Positions 1 through 10,911 of a DNA stretch of 64,000 nt are shown here, piece by piece. Every line of letters starts with the position of its first letter. The stretch's first letter is position 1. Source of the stretch: Glebionis coronaria (Eukaryota; Streptophyta; Magnoliopsida; Asterales; Asteraceae). Location: assembly GCA_025667525.1 (NCBI GenBank), contig CM046875.1, positions 287,326,140-287,390,139 on the forward strand, written 5' to 3'. The notes beneath the pieces are model-generated. The model was not told the DNA's origin. It was given only the letters and a program-made list of their open reading frames with translations, and made no database searches. The position numbers were made by a program, and so were the translations under genes.

Positions 1-301
1 TATTTGTTAGGTTATGAACTACTATCGTTCATACTTAACTACATGTTATTTTCTTTACGAGTTTTGAATAGTGCGGGTTGAACTATAGTCGTATACGTTC
101 GTCATTGTTGGATTCCGTTTAATTACGTTTTCATGTTCTTTATACATTTTGAATTTTGTCTACCGTGGTTCAGCTGGATTACGAGTTTATATGTTTCATG
201 CATTGGCTACGTTATTTTAATACATGGATTTTGGATCTTACTTTATGTTGTGATGATATCCATACGTCGCGACCCATGTTCCGCCATGGTGGGGTGTGAC
301 A
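1..301 (+). repeat. 3' end of a decayed LTR
   Basis: The last 57 bases (245-301) recur at 1717-1773 with three mismatches and end in GGGGTGTGACA. They are followed, after a short gap, by a tRNA-Met-type primer-binding site. This is the usual ending of chromovirus-type gypsy LTRs. Upstream of 245 the two copies do not match, so only the terminus is certain. Short open frames here have no recognisable domains. Confidence 0.4.
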
Positions 302-304
302 GAA

Positions 305-315
305 TGGTATCAGAG
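305..315 (+). other. tRNA-Met-like primer-binding site
   Basis: TGGTATCAGAG matches the complement of the initiator tRNA-Met 3' end used by many plant LTR elements, and lies four bases past the LTR-like ending at 301. Confidence 0.45.
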
Positions 316-1115
316 ACAGGTTACAACAGTCGGAGGTCAAAACAGTTTTGAATTCAGCCTGTTTTCTTTTTAAGTTTTGGGTTGTTTGGGGTACTTAGGG
401 TTGCATTGGGATCTTCTCACGAACGTGAGAGATGGTTTATATATTGTAGTAAGTATCTGCACTTGGGCTAAGGTTGTGGTTTAGGGTAAGACCCCTTAAT
501 GGTAAAAAAACTTTTAGTACGTTTAAAATCAGGAAATCTGGAATGACAAAAGTAGATATATGTATATCGGGGCCTTAACAGTAGCTTTAAGGTTAGGGCA
601 AGTGGGAGGTGTTAGCCAACATATGTTATGGTATGAATATTCATTTTACAAAAACCATGTGTATGTTTAAGTGGACCTTTGACTTAAAGTTTTGAGACTT
701 AAAAACTGGGACTGATTTGTGTAAAATATGAACGGGATAGTTATTAAACTTAATCAAGTTAAAGACTTGTTAGGGAAGGTTAATGGGATGGTTAGAGCTT
801 ATCAATAAGGTTTTTATATGGGAATATACTAGATGTCCATCATATGTTGATGAGCCATCTTAGTGATAGGTTCGTGTATTGATTTCGTGTTTTTGGTTTG
901 TTAGCTTGTTACTAGTGCGAGGACTTGTGAAGAAGCTATCAGGTGAGTTTCATAGTCTCATGTTTACTATTGATTTTGACTTCCAGATGGGATGGAAGAG
1001 ACACTGTATTGAATTATTTTCTAAATTAATGCTGTGAATGTTTAAGGTTTGAGATGGACTTGTGTGTACATTTATGTGATTAACTGCTATGTGATTCTTG
1101 TTTGTGTGTGATTTG

Positions 1116-1251
1116 GAAATTGTGATTGTTGGTAAGGCGTGATGCCTTAGAAATTGTGATTGTTGGTAAGGCGTGATGCCTTGGAAATTGTGATTGTTGG
1201 TAAGGCGTGATGCCTTGGAAATTGTGATTGTTGGTAAGGCGTGATGCCTTG
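1116..1251. repeat. 34-bp tandem repeat, four copies
   Basis: Four head-to-tail units (1116-1149, 1150-1183, 1184-1217, 1218-1251) are nearly identical. Each contains AAGGCGTGATGCCTT, a 5-bp stem (AAGGC/GCCTT) around a 5-base loop. A fifth unit decays after 1252. The open frame across it on the minus strand only reads the repeat and is not a gene. Confidence 0.9.
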
Positions 1252-1773
1252 GAATTGTAATGATTGATTGAACTTGAATGCTAGTTTTTAGTACATGATT
1301 GTAGCGCATTGTCCATATGTTTATTGGTTTATGGTATTCACAACTTATGACTTGTCTTGTGTTGGAGTCTAAACCAATGACTCTCACCAACTTTATGTTG
1401 ACGTATTTTAGTATCTCTTTCAGGTGATATTATGGTTAAGCATGAGAACTTAAGTGGCTAGGACTTGGAGAGAGTAGGAATGCATATAGAAGGATATCCC
1501 CGTTTCCTTCTTAGTTTTATTTGTTTGTTCGTTTTAATAAGTGATACTGTGGCACACATATGATTGTTTTGGTATGATATTTGTTGTCTTGGGTAAGAAG
1601 TAGGACTGTTACTTACTTACTTAGACCCCTTGCATTTGTTGAGATATTTTCATGACCTTCGTGTCACCATTTTTACGACATTTCTTATTTCATATAGTTA
1701 TCTCTATAGACACGCCATGTTGTGATGATATCCATACGTCGCGCCCCATATTCCTCCATGGTGGGGTGTGACA

Positions 1774-3086
1774 TATAGGCTACAATGAACTTGCTAAGAG
1801 GCTAAAAAACGTAAACCCTAAAGCTGTGAAGTCCCCATATTGCCCTTTGCCTTGTTTGAACTTGGAGAATCATGTGACTGCATTTTGGCTTGTAGCATGA
1901 GTTGGCATGTGAAAGTGTGATCAAAGGGTGTAGATGAAGCTTAGAAAGTAAGCCAAAATATGGGACATTGGATTGTTGGCACTGTTTTGGCATCTTCCTC
2001 ATGTGTGTAGCAAGGGAGGTCCCATGTAGCATGTGGGGTGGTGGGGTGGTAAAAGTTAAGGTTAGGTTTTGGTTAATACACCATTAATCATAATTCTGGA
2101 GATAATTAGGACTTAATTCTATGTAATTAAGAAATCCCTAATTTATGTGATGAACATGAAGAACAGGTTTTTAATCTGTTTTTAGGGGTGGATTAGTTTA
2201 AAAAGTTGTTTAGGCGCATAAGTTAATTAATTAATTAACCGGGTTGAGTGGGATGTGAGGTGGCAGGATGGAGAGTTGTGATTGGTGGAAGTGGTGAGTG
2301 GGGTGAGGTGGCAGCTTGTGGTTGGACTATGTATCTATGCTGTCTGGCCAAATTAAGTCCCTTGTCTTTGTTATTCATTCCACTTTGTGTAAAACAGGCC
2401 AAAACTTAAATCCCTTTGTATTTAAACTTTCAATTTTCACACTTTTGCCCCAAATAATTTTCCAAAGTATTTTCAGGGGTATTTCTTGCCATTTTTGAAT
2501 TCTTCAAGGGCTGATTTGGCATTTTGATGATGGATAATGGCCTTGACTTGTATGATGAGCATTTTGGAGGACTGAAAGTGCTAAGTCATGTTTGATGAGG
2601 GACCATTTTTGCCATATGTTGAAAGTCAAGGGTCCTTTTTGTAATTTTGGGATTTTTAAAAGACCAAACTTGTCATTTCTTGTACTTTGAAGGACTTCAT
2701 GATGTGTTTGACTTTGTGGAGGATAATGGTTGACAATTTAGCTTTGTTGAGGGGCTAAACTTGCCAATTCTTCAAAGTGGAGGGCCTTTTTTGTAGTTTT
2801 GACAAACTTTAGGGACCAAACTTGTAATTATGAGGATACAAGGGTATAAAGTGTCAATTCTTCCATATTGGAGGACCCTTCTTCATAATTCTTCAAATCT
2901 TCAAGGGTTGATCTTGGGAAAGTCTTCATTAAGGCTTGGTTCATTGTGCGGCTTTGTTTCCCGTGTTCGTTTTTGTATGATTCTTGTGATCTTTGTCATT
3001 TTCTCAATATCCGTACCTAAAATACACAAGTAACAAACACAAGAATATATATGGGTATTTTGATGATATTTAATGCATTTTAAGCC
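1774..3086. other. intergenic DNA, no gene seen
   Basis: AT-rich sequence without recognisable coding content. From about 2500 to 2900 it holds loosely repeated phrases around 'gggaccaaacttg' and 'ttcttcaaag..gagg', suggesting old degenerate tandem duplication. No promoter or RNA gene recognised. Confidence 0.5.
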
Positions 3087-3830
3087 CTATTTGGACGATG
3101 AGACTATGTATAAAAGCAGTCTCATCATGCTCTCATCCCTAGAAGGGGGTTTATCCCTTTTTTGGATATCATTAAGTGAGGGAGAGGACTTACTGATGGT
3201 GATGTTAGCAATGAAGCTGTGCTCCTTTGCTGTATACCTTGTATGTCTAGGGGCTTCAGGATCACCAATGATTTGAGAGATAGGGTGATCCTTATTGATT
3301 CTGTAGGTAGGCTGCATGATTACTTCTGTTTCATCCTCTTCCAAATCAGAATTGATGGGGCTATCTTGATTGGGAAAGAACTCCTCAAAAGAGCTTCCAA
3401 AAGATACAGCATGACCTAGAGATGGGTGCTGATGAGCTGAATGAGGCTCTGAGTAACTGGGACCTCCATTCTTAATTATTCTGCTTCCACTGTTGGATAT
3501 AAGAGGACCATCAGATATGGGTATAGATGAGGAAATGAGTGGGGATTCTCTTTCTTCATCATTGTTGTCATTAACAGCTGGATCCTTTGTAGCAGGGGAA
3601 GCAATTGATCTAGCAGGGGAATCCTGGATTCCACTGCTTTCAGCCATTCCGCTGCTTTCAGAAAGTGACTTAGCAGGGGAAGAGATTGTCTGTTATTTCC
3701 CTTGAGAGATATCATCTTCTTCACCTTTGTTTGAAGCAGCTTCAATGGGAAATAGTGAGGGTACATTCATGTACCTCAATGGTGGCTTCTCCACACCAGT
3801 TGCTTCTTGAGTACCTGGAATGTTAGTATT
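3087..3830 (-). pseudogene. Copia-1 integrase-RT linker fragment
   Basis: The open part (3647-3087) reads a Ser/Pro/Asp-rich linker, followed by HPISQIIGD and FIANI, matching HPPSQIIGD and FIANI just before the RT of Copia-2 (38350-38450). About 25 residues later the reading departs from copia similarity, which marks the truncation. A frameshift or stop separates it from the integrase frame ending at 3831. The linker carries AGCAGGGGAA cores at 3591, 3612 and 3672 and inverted variants at 3629 and 3647. It has no catalytic domain. Confidence 0.65.
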
Positions 3831-4664
3831 CTACAATACAACAGGTACATAATTCATAGATTTTGAAAGAACCTCTATATCAAAGAACCAATCAGGACCT
3901 GTTTGTACATCTTCAAGCTTGTCTTCAAGAAAATACACATGAAGATTTTCTGTTATTTTTCTTGTCTTCTTGTTGAAGACCCTATATCCCTTGCTGTTTA
4001 ATGAATAACCAACAAAATATCCATCATCCCCTTTTTCACTGAACTTGCCTAGATTGTCAATTATGTTCAATATGATCACATGACATCCAAATGGTCTAAA
4101 GAAGTCAATTAAAGGAGGTCTTCCATTGAACAGCTGATAAGGGGTATTGTTATGTGCCTTAACCACCAAGTCTCTGTTTTGGACATAACAAGCAGTGGAT
4201 ACAGCCTCAGCCCAAAAGATAACTGGAAGTTTGGAATCAGACAGCATAGTTCTTGCTGCTTCAATGAGTGTCCTATTCCTTCTTTCTGCAACTCCATTCT
4301 GTTGAGGTGTTCTTGCAATGCTGAATTCCCTCTTGATTTCTTTGTTTATGCAGAAAGTGTCCAGTTTCTGATTTCTGAATTCACCACCATTATCTGATCT
4401 CATGGTCACTACCTTCATGCTTTTTGATAGTTCAATCTGACTGATGAACCCAATGAGTACATCAGCTGTGTTACTCTTTTCAAACATAAAGAATGTCCAT
4501 GTGAACCTTGAAAAATCATCAGTAATCACTAGGCAGTACCATTTCTTCTTTATGCTTGCCACAGAAGTAGGACCAGAAAGATCCATATGCAGTAGTTCCA
4601 ATGGCTTGGTAGTGGACATACTTGTTTTAGATTTGCAAGATGCTCTATGTTGCTTCCCTTTCAC
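3831..4664 (-). pseudogene. Copia-1 integrase core
   Basis: About 277 residues of copia integrase, which inserts element cDNA into host DNA. The DDE triad is visible: Asp28 (HMDLSGP), Asp91 (RSDNGGEF) and Glu127 (NGVAERRN), with the second Asp and the Glu 36 residues apart as in D,D(35)E enzymes. The downstream part (FRPFGCHVIILN, KFSEKGDDGYFVGYS) is the usual copia C-terminal extension. The upstream zinc-binding part is in a different frame (frameshift between 4664 and 4723). The triad is intact but the polyprotein is broken. Confidence 0.85.
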
Positions 4665-4722
4665 ACAAGCAGCACAAGTATGATCATTGACAAAGGACTT
4701 GGAAGGAAGACCATGAACCAGA

Positions 4723-5232
4723 TTATATTTCGTTCATGTTCTTAAAATTAAGATGACCAAGTCTTCTATGCCATTTCTTGCACTCATCAACTGAGGCTTT
4801 AGCAATGAAACAGGTTTCATTGTCTTGAAGAGAGATGTCTTTGAGATCAATTGTGTACATGTTCTTTTGTCTTGGTGTTCTGAGTACAATAGGAGTGTCT
4901 GGTGGTAAGACAAACTCCTTTCCTAACACCAGACATTCAGTGTTAGTAAACAAGACAAAATTCTTGTTATCAGTCATCTGTGACACACTAAATAGACTTT
5001 ACTTGAGTTCTTTCACCAAGTAGACATTACCAAAGGTCATCCCATTGGTGACAATAGTTCCTTTTCCTGTTATTGTTCCATGCCCATCTCCAAAAGAAAC
5101 ACCATCATTGTCATGCAGGGGCACAAAGTTAGACAGATAAGATTTTTGTCCAGTCATGCTTCTTGAGCATCCACTATCCCAATATGCTCTATCATCCCTT
5201 GTCTTCTTTGTCACTTGCAAAAGGAAAAACAA
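4723..5232 (-). pseudogene. Copia-1 protease and pre-integrase domain
   Basis: Reads WDSGCSRSMTG, the D-S-G active-site signature of copia aspartic protease, which processes the polyprotein. It then reaches the pre-integrase region WHRRLGHLNFKNM containing the two His of the HHCC zinc site. An in-frame stop at 4999-5001 interrupts it, and another stop at 4723-4725 precedes the CC half. No ATG begins the frame; it opens right after the Gag stop in the +1 frame relative to Gag. The T-rich stretch and GCAAG at the junction resemble the same place in Copia-2. Confidence 0.8.
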
Positions 5233-5233
5233 A

Positions 5234-7953
5234 TTAATTTTTCTTGGGGACCCAAGCCATTACAGACTTGGTTCTACCTCGTGTATCAATGTAGGATAGC
5301 TTATCAAAAACTAGAGATACACCGTTAGACTGAGCACCCCTTTTGGGTACCCAAACCCAACGAGCTGAGGCTTTCACAGCTTTCCCCCATCTGCCCATGT
5401 TCCTAGAGGGCAAAACTTTGCTAGCGGGGGATACCCCAGAATTAGCAGGGGAATCCCTATGCTTAGCAGAGGGAACCCATCTTTTGTTTTGGCCTCTATT
5501 TATGTGTTTGTAAGGTCTAGGGACAGATCTATATGCATTATGAGGTGTTGGGTTGGTCATGGAAGTGCTGGTCTTGGGATGAACATCATTCACCTTTCTT
5601 AGAGCAGGAACAACATATTTGTCAATAACCCTGTTTCTCAAGGCAGGGGCAACATACTTGGCAGGGGAAAAGGATTTTGCCCCTGCATTTAGAATAATGG
5701 CTTTATGTTGCATATCCTTTAAAGGATTTGCAGCCACAACTTCCATTGGTGCCTGACATTCCTGATAAGTGTGATCAAAACTGCCACATGTGAAACATGG
5801 CTTTATATTTATCACAAAGTCTTCTCCTAATTGGTGAGACTTTTGGTCATTTCAATTTCTTTGATTACCTCTGACAGACCTATACATACCAGCATATTTA
5901 ATGGTGTACCTAGAGGACTTTGATCTGGTTTTAGATTTGGGTGAACTACTCTTAGAACTAGAATCACTACCAAAAAGTCCTTCTCTTGAAAAGAGAACAG
6001 GGTTATCAATTTTCCATTGTTTTACAGCAATCTGTTCCTTTTCAAAGTCCCTAACAATACTAGTTTTCACTAGTGGCTCTTCTGTTTCAAGACTATTAGG
6101 TATGTAGGCACTCAAGTCAAATTCAATATCTTCCTGTTTTTGGAAACAAGAGAGAACAGTCCAAGACAAGTCCTTTCTAGGAAAAGGTGCATGAATATTG
6201 GCAGGAGGTGGTGGTATGGTAGCGTGTTCATTTTTAATCCCAAATCTATTTTGTCCCTAGGAGATTGACCAATTTCAACTTCTTTAGTTAAGTCTTTGGA
6301 AGCTTTTCCATATTTTTCAACAGTTTCATCATCTATCTTTTTATTAGATTTAAAAACTTTAAGTTCAGCAGTCAACTCCTTAATGGAATCAATATTTTCC
6401 TTAGCATCTCTCTCTAGGATCACAATGTGATCTCTATAATGACTTTCTCTTTGTTTAAACTCTCTTATGGTGGACTCTAACTGTTCTAAAGCACGTTTGT
6501 AATTATCAAGGTCATTGTCACAATTGATATAATTAACTTTTATCTTTCTTATTTGATCATTCAATGACTCAGTATTTTTCCTACAAGCTTTAGTGCAATA
6601 TGATTCATCATATACCTCATTGTCTGAGCTGGAACTTGACATGGCCATAAGAGAAAACTCTTCCTCTTTTTCCTCAACAACCAATGCTTGATTTCTTTCC
6701 ACATTCTCTGTCATGGCACTCCAATCCCATCCACCTGCTCCATGTATCCCCTGCATAGCTACCATAGCTTTAGCACCAGAATCATCATCTCTGGCTTCCT
6801 TCCTATAGTCGTTCCCAGTCTTAGGTCCTCTACATTCCCTAGCAAAATGACCCTTCTTGCCACAGTTGTAGCATTCAACCTTTGTTTTGTCAAACCCAGC
6901 CACATCAGAGGGATTGATTGAGATCTTCTTCCCATACTTTATGTAAAACCTATTAGCTCTCATACTAAGCAGATCCATGTTCCACTTGATATCCATCTCC
7001 TCAAGTCCTTGCTTACTGATTTGACTCAGATCTTCGTGTAACACAGTTGATCCTTGTGGCCCTTGGGATGCTATAAAAGCACAAGCAGTGTCAAGACTGA
7101 ATGTTGCAGGCCTTTCTTCATCATAAGATTATCCAGACCTGGTAGCAGGGGAATAAGTAGCAGGGCCTACTTAGATTCCACTATCTTGAGATATGAACGC
7201 CATGTTAGCAGGGGAATCAGTAGATCCACTTGAGTTGGTAGGAATTGTTCCTTTTGACTTCATCTCATTGACAACAGGTTCAAAAACTTTCAAGTTATTG
7301 TATATGTCATCAATGTTCTTGTTATCTAGATCATCCTTATTCTGCCAAATAGCTTTGTAGACAAACCATTCCTTCTGAACACTATTAAGGAACCTGGTAT
7401 TCACCTGCTCTCTTGTCACTTCAATATCAAAGAACTCCAACTGATCCACCATATCTTGAAGCCTATTGTAAATAGCACCAATTGATTCATCACCAATTGC
7501 TTTGAAAGAAGCAAAATCATCAAGCATTTGATTCTTCTTCTTCTTCTTTGTGGCTTCATTTCCTCCAAAAGTTGTGCCTATGGCTTCCTATAGTTCCTTG
7601 GCTGTTTTGTACTTTCTGAATCTTAGTTGATGTCTATCAGGTAGAGCCAACAGCAATGAACTGTGAGCTCTGACATCATGCCTTCTGGCCAGTATTTCCT
7701 TATCACAAAGAGCAGCAGATTTCTTCTTGTCCTTACCTTTGGAACTTTCACCTTTCTCTTCTTCCTTGCCATCTTCAACCGCCATCATTTTGTTGAATTG
7801 ATCACCAAACTCTATGATCTCCCAGAGAACATAGTGTTCCATTTTGAGGTATTGTTGGATTCTGAATTCCCATAGTTCAAAGTTTTCAGGATCCAGCATG
7901 GGTAATTTGAGGTTATTGTAGTTGTTGTTGTTTGAGGAAGAGTCTGAAGACAT
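5234..7953 (-). pseudogene. Copia-1 Gag
   Basis: Structural capsid/nucleocapsid protein. It starts with ATG at 7953, followed by a Ser/Asn-rich N-terminus and LPMLDPENFELWEFRIQQYL, typical of copia Gag. Two CCHC knuckles are visible: 6873-6832 (C-x2-C-x4-H-x4-C) and 5797-5756 (same spacing), separated by a long Lys/Glu-rich coiled-coil-like segment. In-frame stops lie at 7588-7590 (TAG), 7171-7173 (TAA), 7129-7131 (TAA) and 5852-5854 (TGA), plus a frameshift near 6250. It ends WVPKKN then TAA. The TAG at 7588-7590 coincides with a TAG in Copia-2 Gag. Confidence 0.8.
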
Positions 7954-8001
7954 GGTTGAAATGAGGGTTTTGTTCTTGGTTTAGATAAAGTTTCTCAACA
8001 T

Positions 8002-8013
8002 GCTCTGATACCA
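8002..8013 (-). other. Copia-1 primer-binding site (tRNA-Met)
   Basis: Minus-strand TGGTATCAGAGC, complementary to the initiator tRNA-Met 3' end, two bases inside the LTR end at 8016. Confidence 0.85.
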
Positions 8014-8015
8014 CT

Positions 8016-8542
8016 TGTTGAATCCAAGATCTTTAGACTCAAACAGTAAAAACCGTTTTACCTAGGTTGATCATCATTCATATGATAACATAGCGGAATA
8101 AGAACAATGATCAAGAATAAGATGTTTAACAAGATGAAAGATTCCCAAAGATTTTGTATTATTTGATTAACACAAACTACTCTAGGTGTGTGTACACTGA
8201 ATCCCACACCTAGAGATCAATGTTTACAGTAGGTTACATTGTGAATGTGAAAGTAATAAACAAAACCTATGTATGGTTCCTTTTATAACATAAGTAAACA
8301 ATGACACATGGAAACTAAATAATATATTAATGAATAAATCATAACAGAAATATTCATACTTATCACTACTTGACCAAATCTCCAGCTTTTTAGTTATGGC
8401 AGGAGAAATATCACAACAGGGAAAGTAACATAGCAGGGGAATCTTCTTTGAATTTCCTCCACCAGCTTGAACTCTTTCCTAATGCCATACTTGGTCCTTC
8501 TAGTTTCCATGGTGATTTGACTCATCAACTTTTGACCCAACA
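8016..8542 (-). repeat. Copia-1 LTR shared by two units
   Basis: 527 bp bounded by TGTTG...CAACA. The minus-strand TATA-like TATAAAAG is at 8287-8280. On one side (8002-8013) is a primer-binding site as for a 5' LTR; on the other (8543-8554) is a polypurine tract (minus AACTAGGGGAAGAT) as for a 3' LTR. It therefore serves the truncated element on the left and the coding-poor unit on the right. It is clearly related to, but diverged from, the LTR at 24979-25554. Confidence 0.8.
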
Positions 8543-8897
8543 ATCTTCCCCTAGTTGATGATGTCAAAACACTTCCCCTTAAGCATACAACACCAAAGAT
8601 CAACAGGCTGAACATTCTCTGTAGACAACTTCCCCTTTTTGATATGATCAAATAGGGGTCTTGTAAGTGAACAACCTTGATTTTTAATTACTATCCACCA
8701 ATACCATACTTCTAACCCAAGTATTCCACCTTTCAAAATACCCTCCATGAAGCACATAGGCAGCTCCTCCTAATAAAAAATGATTTTGAGCAGTAGATAC
8801 TCACACCAGTTGTAGTAATACTAATGAGCAGTAGTAAAAATCTTATCCTTGACATCATATGTGAATGACTAACACTCTATCAAATGAGCTTCCCCTT
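8543..8897 (-). other. multiple polypurine tracts of Copia-1n
   Basis: Minus-strand AAGGGGAAGT-like tracts at 8545-8554, 8571-8580, 8628-8637 and 8888-8897; the first abuts the LTR and would prime plus-strand synthesis. Several polypurine tracts upstream of the 3' LTR are a reported trait of Sirevirus copia elements. The rest, to 9284, shows nothing recognisable. Confidence 0.6.
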
Positions 8898-9284
8898 AAA
8901 ATGTGCTAGTCAATTATGAATCTTCTAATTCAGTAGTTTATGTATAATGATCATGAAGAAAAATAATTATAAAAATCTTGATGCTGAAGTAGAATAACCC
9001 AACCTCGTGTTCCATGTCTTGTACTAACCGTGTGACTCCAAAACTCACGTCTATAATGAGTAGGCCCCAAAACCCACGGCAATAATGAGTAGAAGCCTCG
9101 TGATAAAATGAGTCCTCACCCCTGTAAATGAGACGCATATAATAGCGAATACGAGCATACAGTGTCTTAAGAATGATCTCGTACCCAACTACCTTTTTAT
9201 CAAGTCTTTATCACAACTTAAAAAGACCTACAAGTTATCTTCATGCCCTTCTACCTCAAACGTCAATATCATCACAAAAATTAT

Positions 9285-10911
9285 TGATATTTGCTTTTTC
9301 AGTGGGTTCAAAATATTTCTCGAAATCCTCTCGAATTGATCTCAGTTAAAAGTGGGATGATTTGTTCTTGGTGACAAAAAGTGGATTTTGTTTTCTATTC
9401 TACTAAACAGGTAAGTAAATAAAATGGTAATGAAGTAAACTTAAAACAAGCAACAAAAAAACAAATAATAATCTGAAAAATAACTCTTACTGAAGAAGAC
9501 CCTATGCGGAATAAAACACCATTCGGAATGTTGGCATCTATGCGGAATATATGTCTTATTCGGAAAACTTGCCTCATGCGGAATATAAAACTCTATGTGG
9601 AAAGATGGCTATTCGGAATATATTGTCTATGCGGAAAATACTCTCATTCGGAATAACATACCTATTCGGAAAGTACTGCTCTATGCGGAAAATAAGCTTA
9701 CTCGGAAAAATTGCTATTCGGAAAATCAAGCTCTATTCGGAATGTTTTGCCATGCGGAAAGTAATGCCTATTCGGAAAATGTTCCGAATAAGGAAACGAA
9801 AATTTGCTATGCGGAATGTTGGAAAGTTCCGAATAAGGGAACAAAGAAATGGCTATGCGGAATATTGAAATTATTCCGAGTAATGAAATAAAAAACACCC
9901 CTATTCGGAATGTAAGGACCTATTCGGAATATGTGGAATATTCCGAATAAAGAAAAATAAAACCTCCACTCGGAATAATTGAAATATTCCGAGTAAGGCA
10001 AACGGGAACAAGTCTACTCGGAATAAAAGCTTTGTTCGGAAAATCCTAGGAATCCAAAAAAACAGAAACAGTAACCGCAAGAACAAGGGGTACGAATTAT
10101 AACCAAAATCTAACCAAATACTCAAAAAGGTTTTACCAAACTAACCAATAAGCATTAACATACCATAAGAAACAAATCCCACCAATAAAAACACTAAATC
10201 AACAACTTTTTGAAATCAAACTTGAATCAAATAAGAAACTTAGAAACTTGCAATAAAAATGATGAAGAACAAGATGAATAAAAAGATGGAATAGATTGAT
10301 TAATGAAAAAGTAACAAGGTTGATGATTAAAGATTACAAGATTGAAAGAAAAAGATGAAAATCACCAAACTCCCTAATGGAGTTTGTGATGGAACGAACC
10401 TAAGTTACTGGAAAGAAGGAAAAATGAAGCTAGCTAACTAATTGTGTGAAGGGAAAGACTATTTATACTCCTAGTGGTTGGTTGGTGAGTGGGCTTTCTC
10501 CCTTTCTTCTTGTCTTCTCGTCTTTTCAGAAAAGTTGACGTTTTCGATTCTGATTCGGGATTTGTTGTCGATTAAATCCAACTCGTCTTTTAATTCCTTC
10601 GTTAAATAGACTCGAGTTTCTTCGACTTATGAAAATCTTCCGTCTTTAGTCCTTTTCTTCGATAAATCTTCGAATAGGCTTAGTGACTTCAAATCTTTTG
10701 CAGTCTTGGACAATAGACTTTAACTTGAGTCTTTTTCCTTGATAAAACTCGTACAAGCCCATGTTTTCTTTAATATTCATCCGGTTAGCTCTGAAATCAC
10801 AATAAACACAAAAACCACGCATAATTCCAAACAAATGATATTAAATACGTGTCTTGGTCTCGTTTTAGCCCGAATTAAGTGGTAAAAGGATGGGTGTTTA
10901 CACACCTATCA
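9285..10911 (-). repeat. Athila A LTR1 (3' LTR)
   Basis: Differs from LTR3 by only two substitutions seen by eye (near 10052 and 10752) and from LTR2 by six substitutions and two A-run length changes. The minus-strand TATA box TATAAATA is at 10467-10460, 444 bases from the LTR start. It is followed by GTTAGCTAGCTTCATTTT, which resembles the same place in Athila B. The U5-side third holds the (T/G)CGGAA array. Short open frames inside are products of the array and are not genes. Confidence 0.95.
9501..10047 (-). repeat. CGGAA motif array in Athila A LTR
   Basis: About 28 cores of ATTCGGAA, TATGCGGAA or ACTCGGAA (plus strand), a few inverted (TTCCGAATA). The first 13 CGGAA cores lie at 9507, 9524, 9543, 9561, 9579, 9598, 9614, 9632, 9649, 9667, 9686, 9703 and 9719, i.e. 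every 16-19 bases, with unrelated spacers. Copies recur in LTR2 (about 18950-19494) and LTR3 (about 22470-23016). Function unknown. Confidence 0.9.

Larger units (their letters stand above)
302..1773 (+). mobile_element. decayed non-coding LTR-element remnant
   Basis: The stretch lies between two copies of a 57-bp LTR terminus (245-301 and 1717-1773). It starts with a primer-binding-site-like sequence at 305-315 but holds no gag or pol similarity, only a 34-bp tandem repeat and AT-rich sequence. The start of the second LTR could not be placed. It may be a deletion derivative of a chromovirus or two unrelated fragments of the same family. Confidence 0.3.
3087..8542 (-). mobile_element. Copia-1: 3'-truncated Sirevirus-like Ty1/copia element
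   Basis: On the minus strand the order is LTR (8016-8542), primer-binding site (8002-8013), Gag (7953-5234), protease and pre-integrase (5232-4723), integrase (4664-3831), then the start of the integrase-RT linker. Reverse transcriptase, RNase H and the far LTR are missing: similarity to the same region of Copia-2 fades near 3180, where unrelated sequence begins. The coding sequence has several stops and frameshifts, so it is dead. A family-specific motif, AGCAGGGGAA on the plus strand, recurs through LTR and coding region. Confidence 0.85.

Noticed and set aside
950..1390. 146-codon minus-strand open frame
   Set aside because: Covers the 34-bp tandem repeat; its repeated peptide follows from the DNA repeat.
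1802..2032. 76-codon minus-strand open frame
   Set aside because: No recognisable motif, in AT-rich intergenic DNA.
9551..9891. Open frames of about 100 codons across the CGGAA array, repeated in all three LTRs
   Set aside because: They exist because the motif array avoids stops in some frames; no domain, and they overlap each other on both strands.
9501..10047. CRISPR-like repeat-spacer array
   Set aside because: Cores are only 5-9 bases, spacers about 10, the context is a plant retrotransposon LTR and no cas genes are present.
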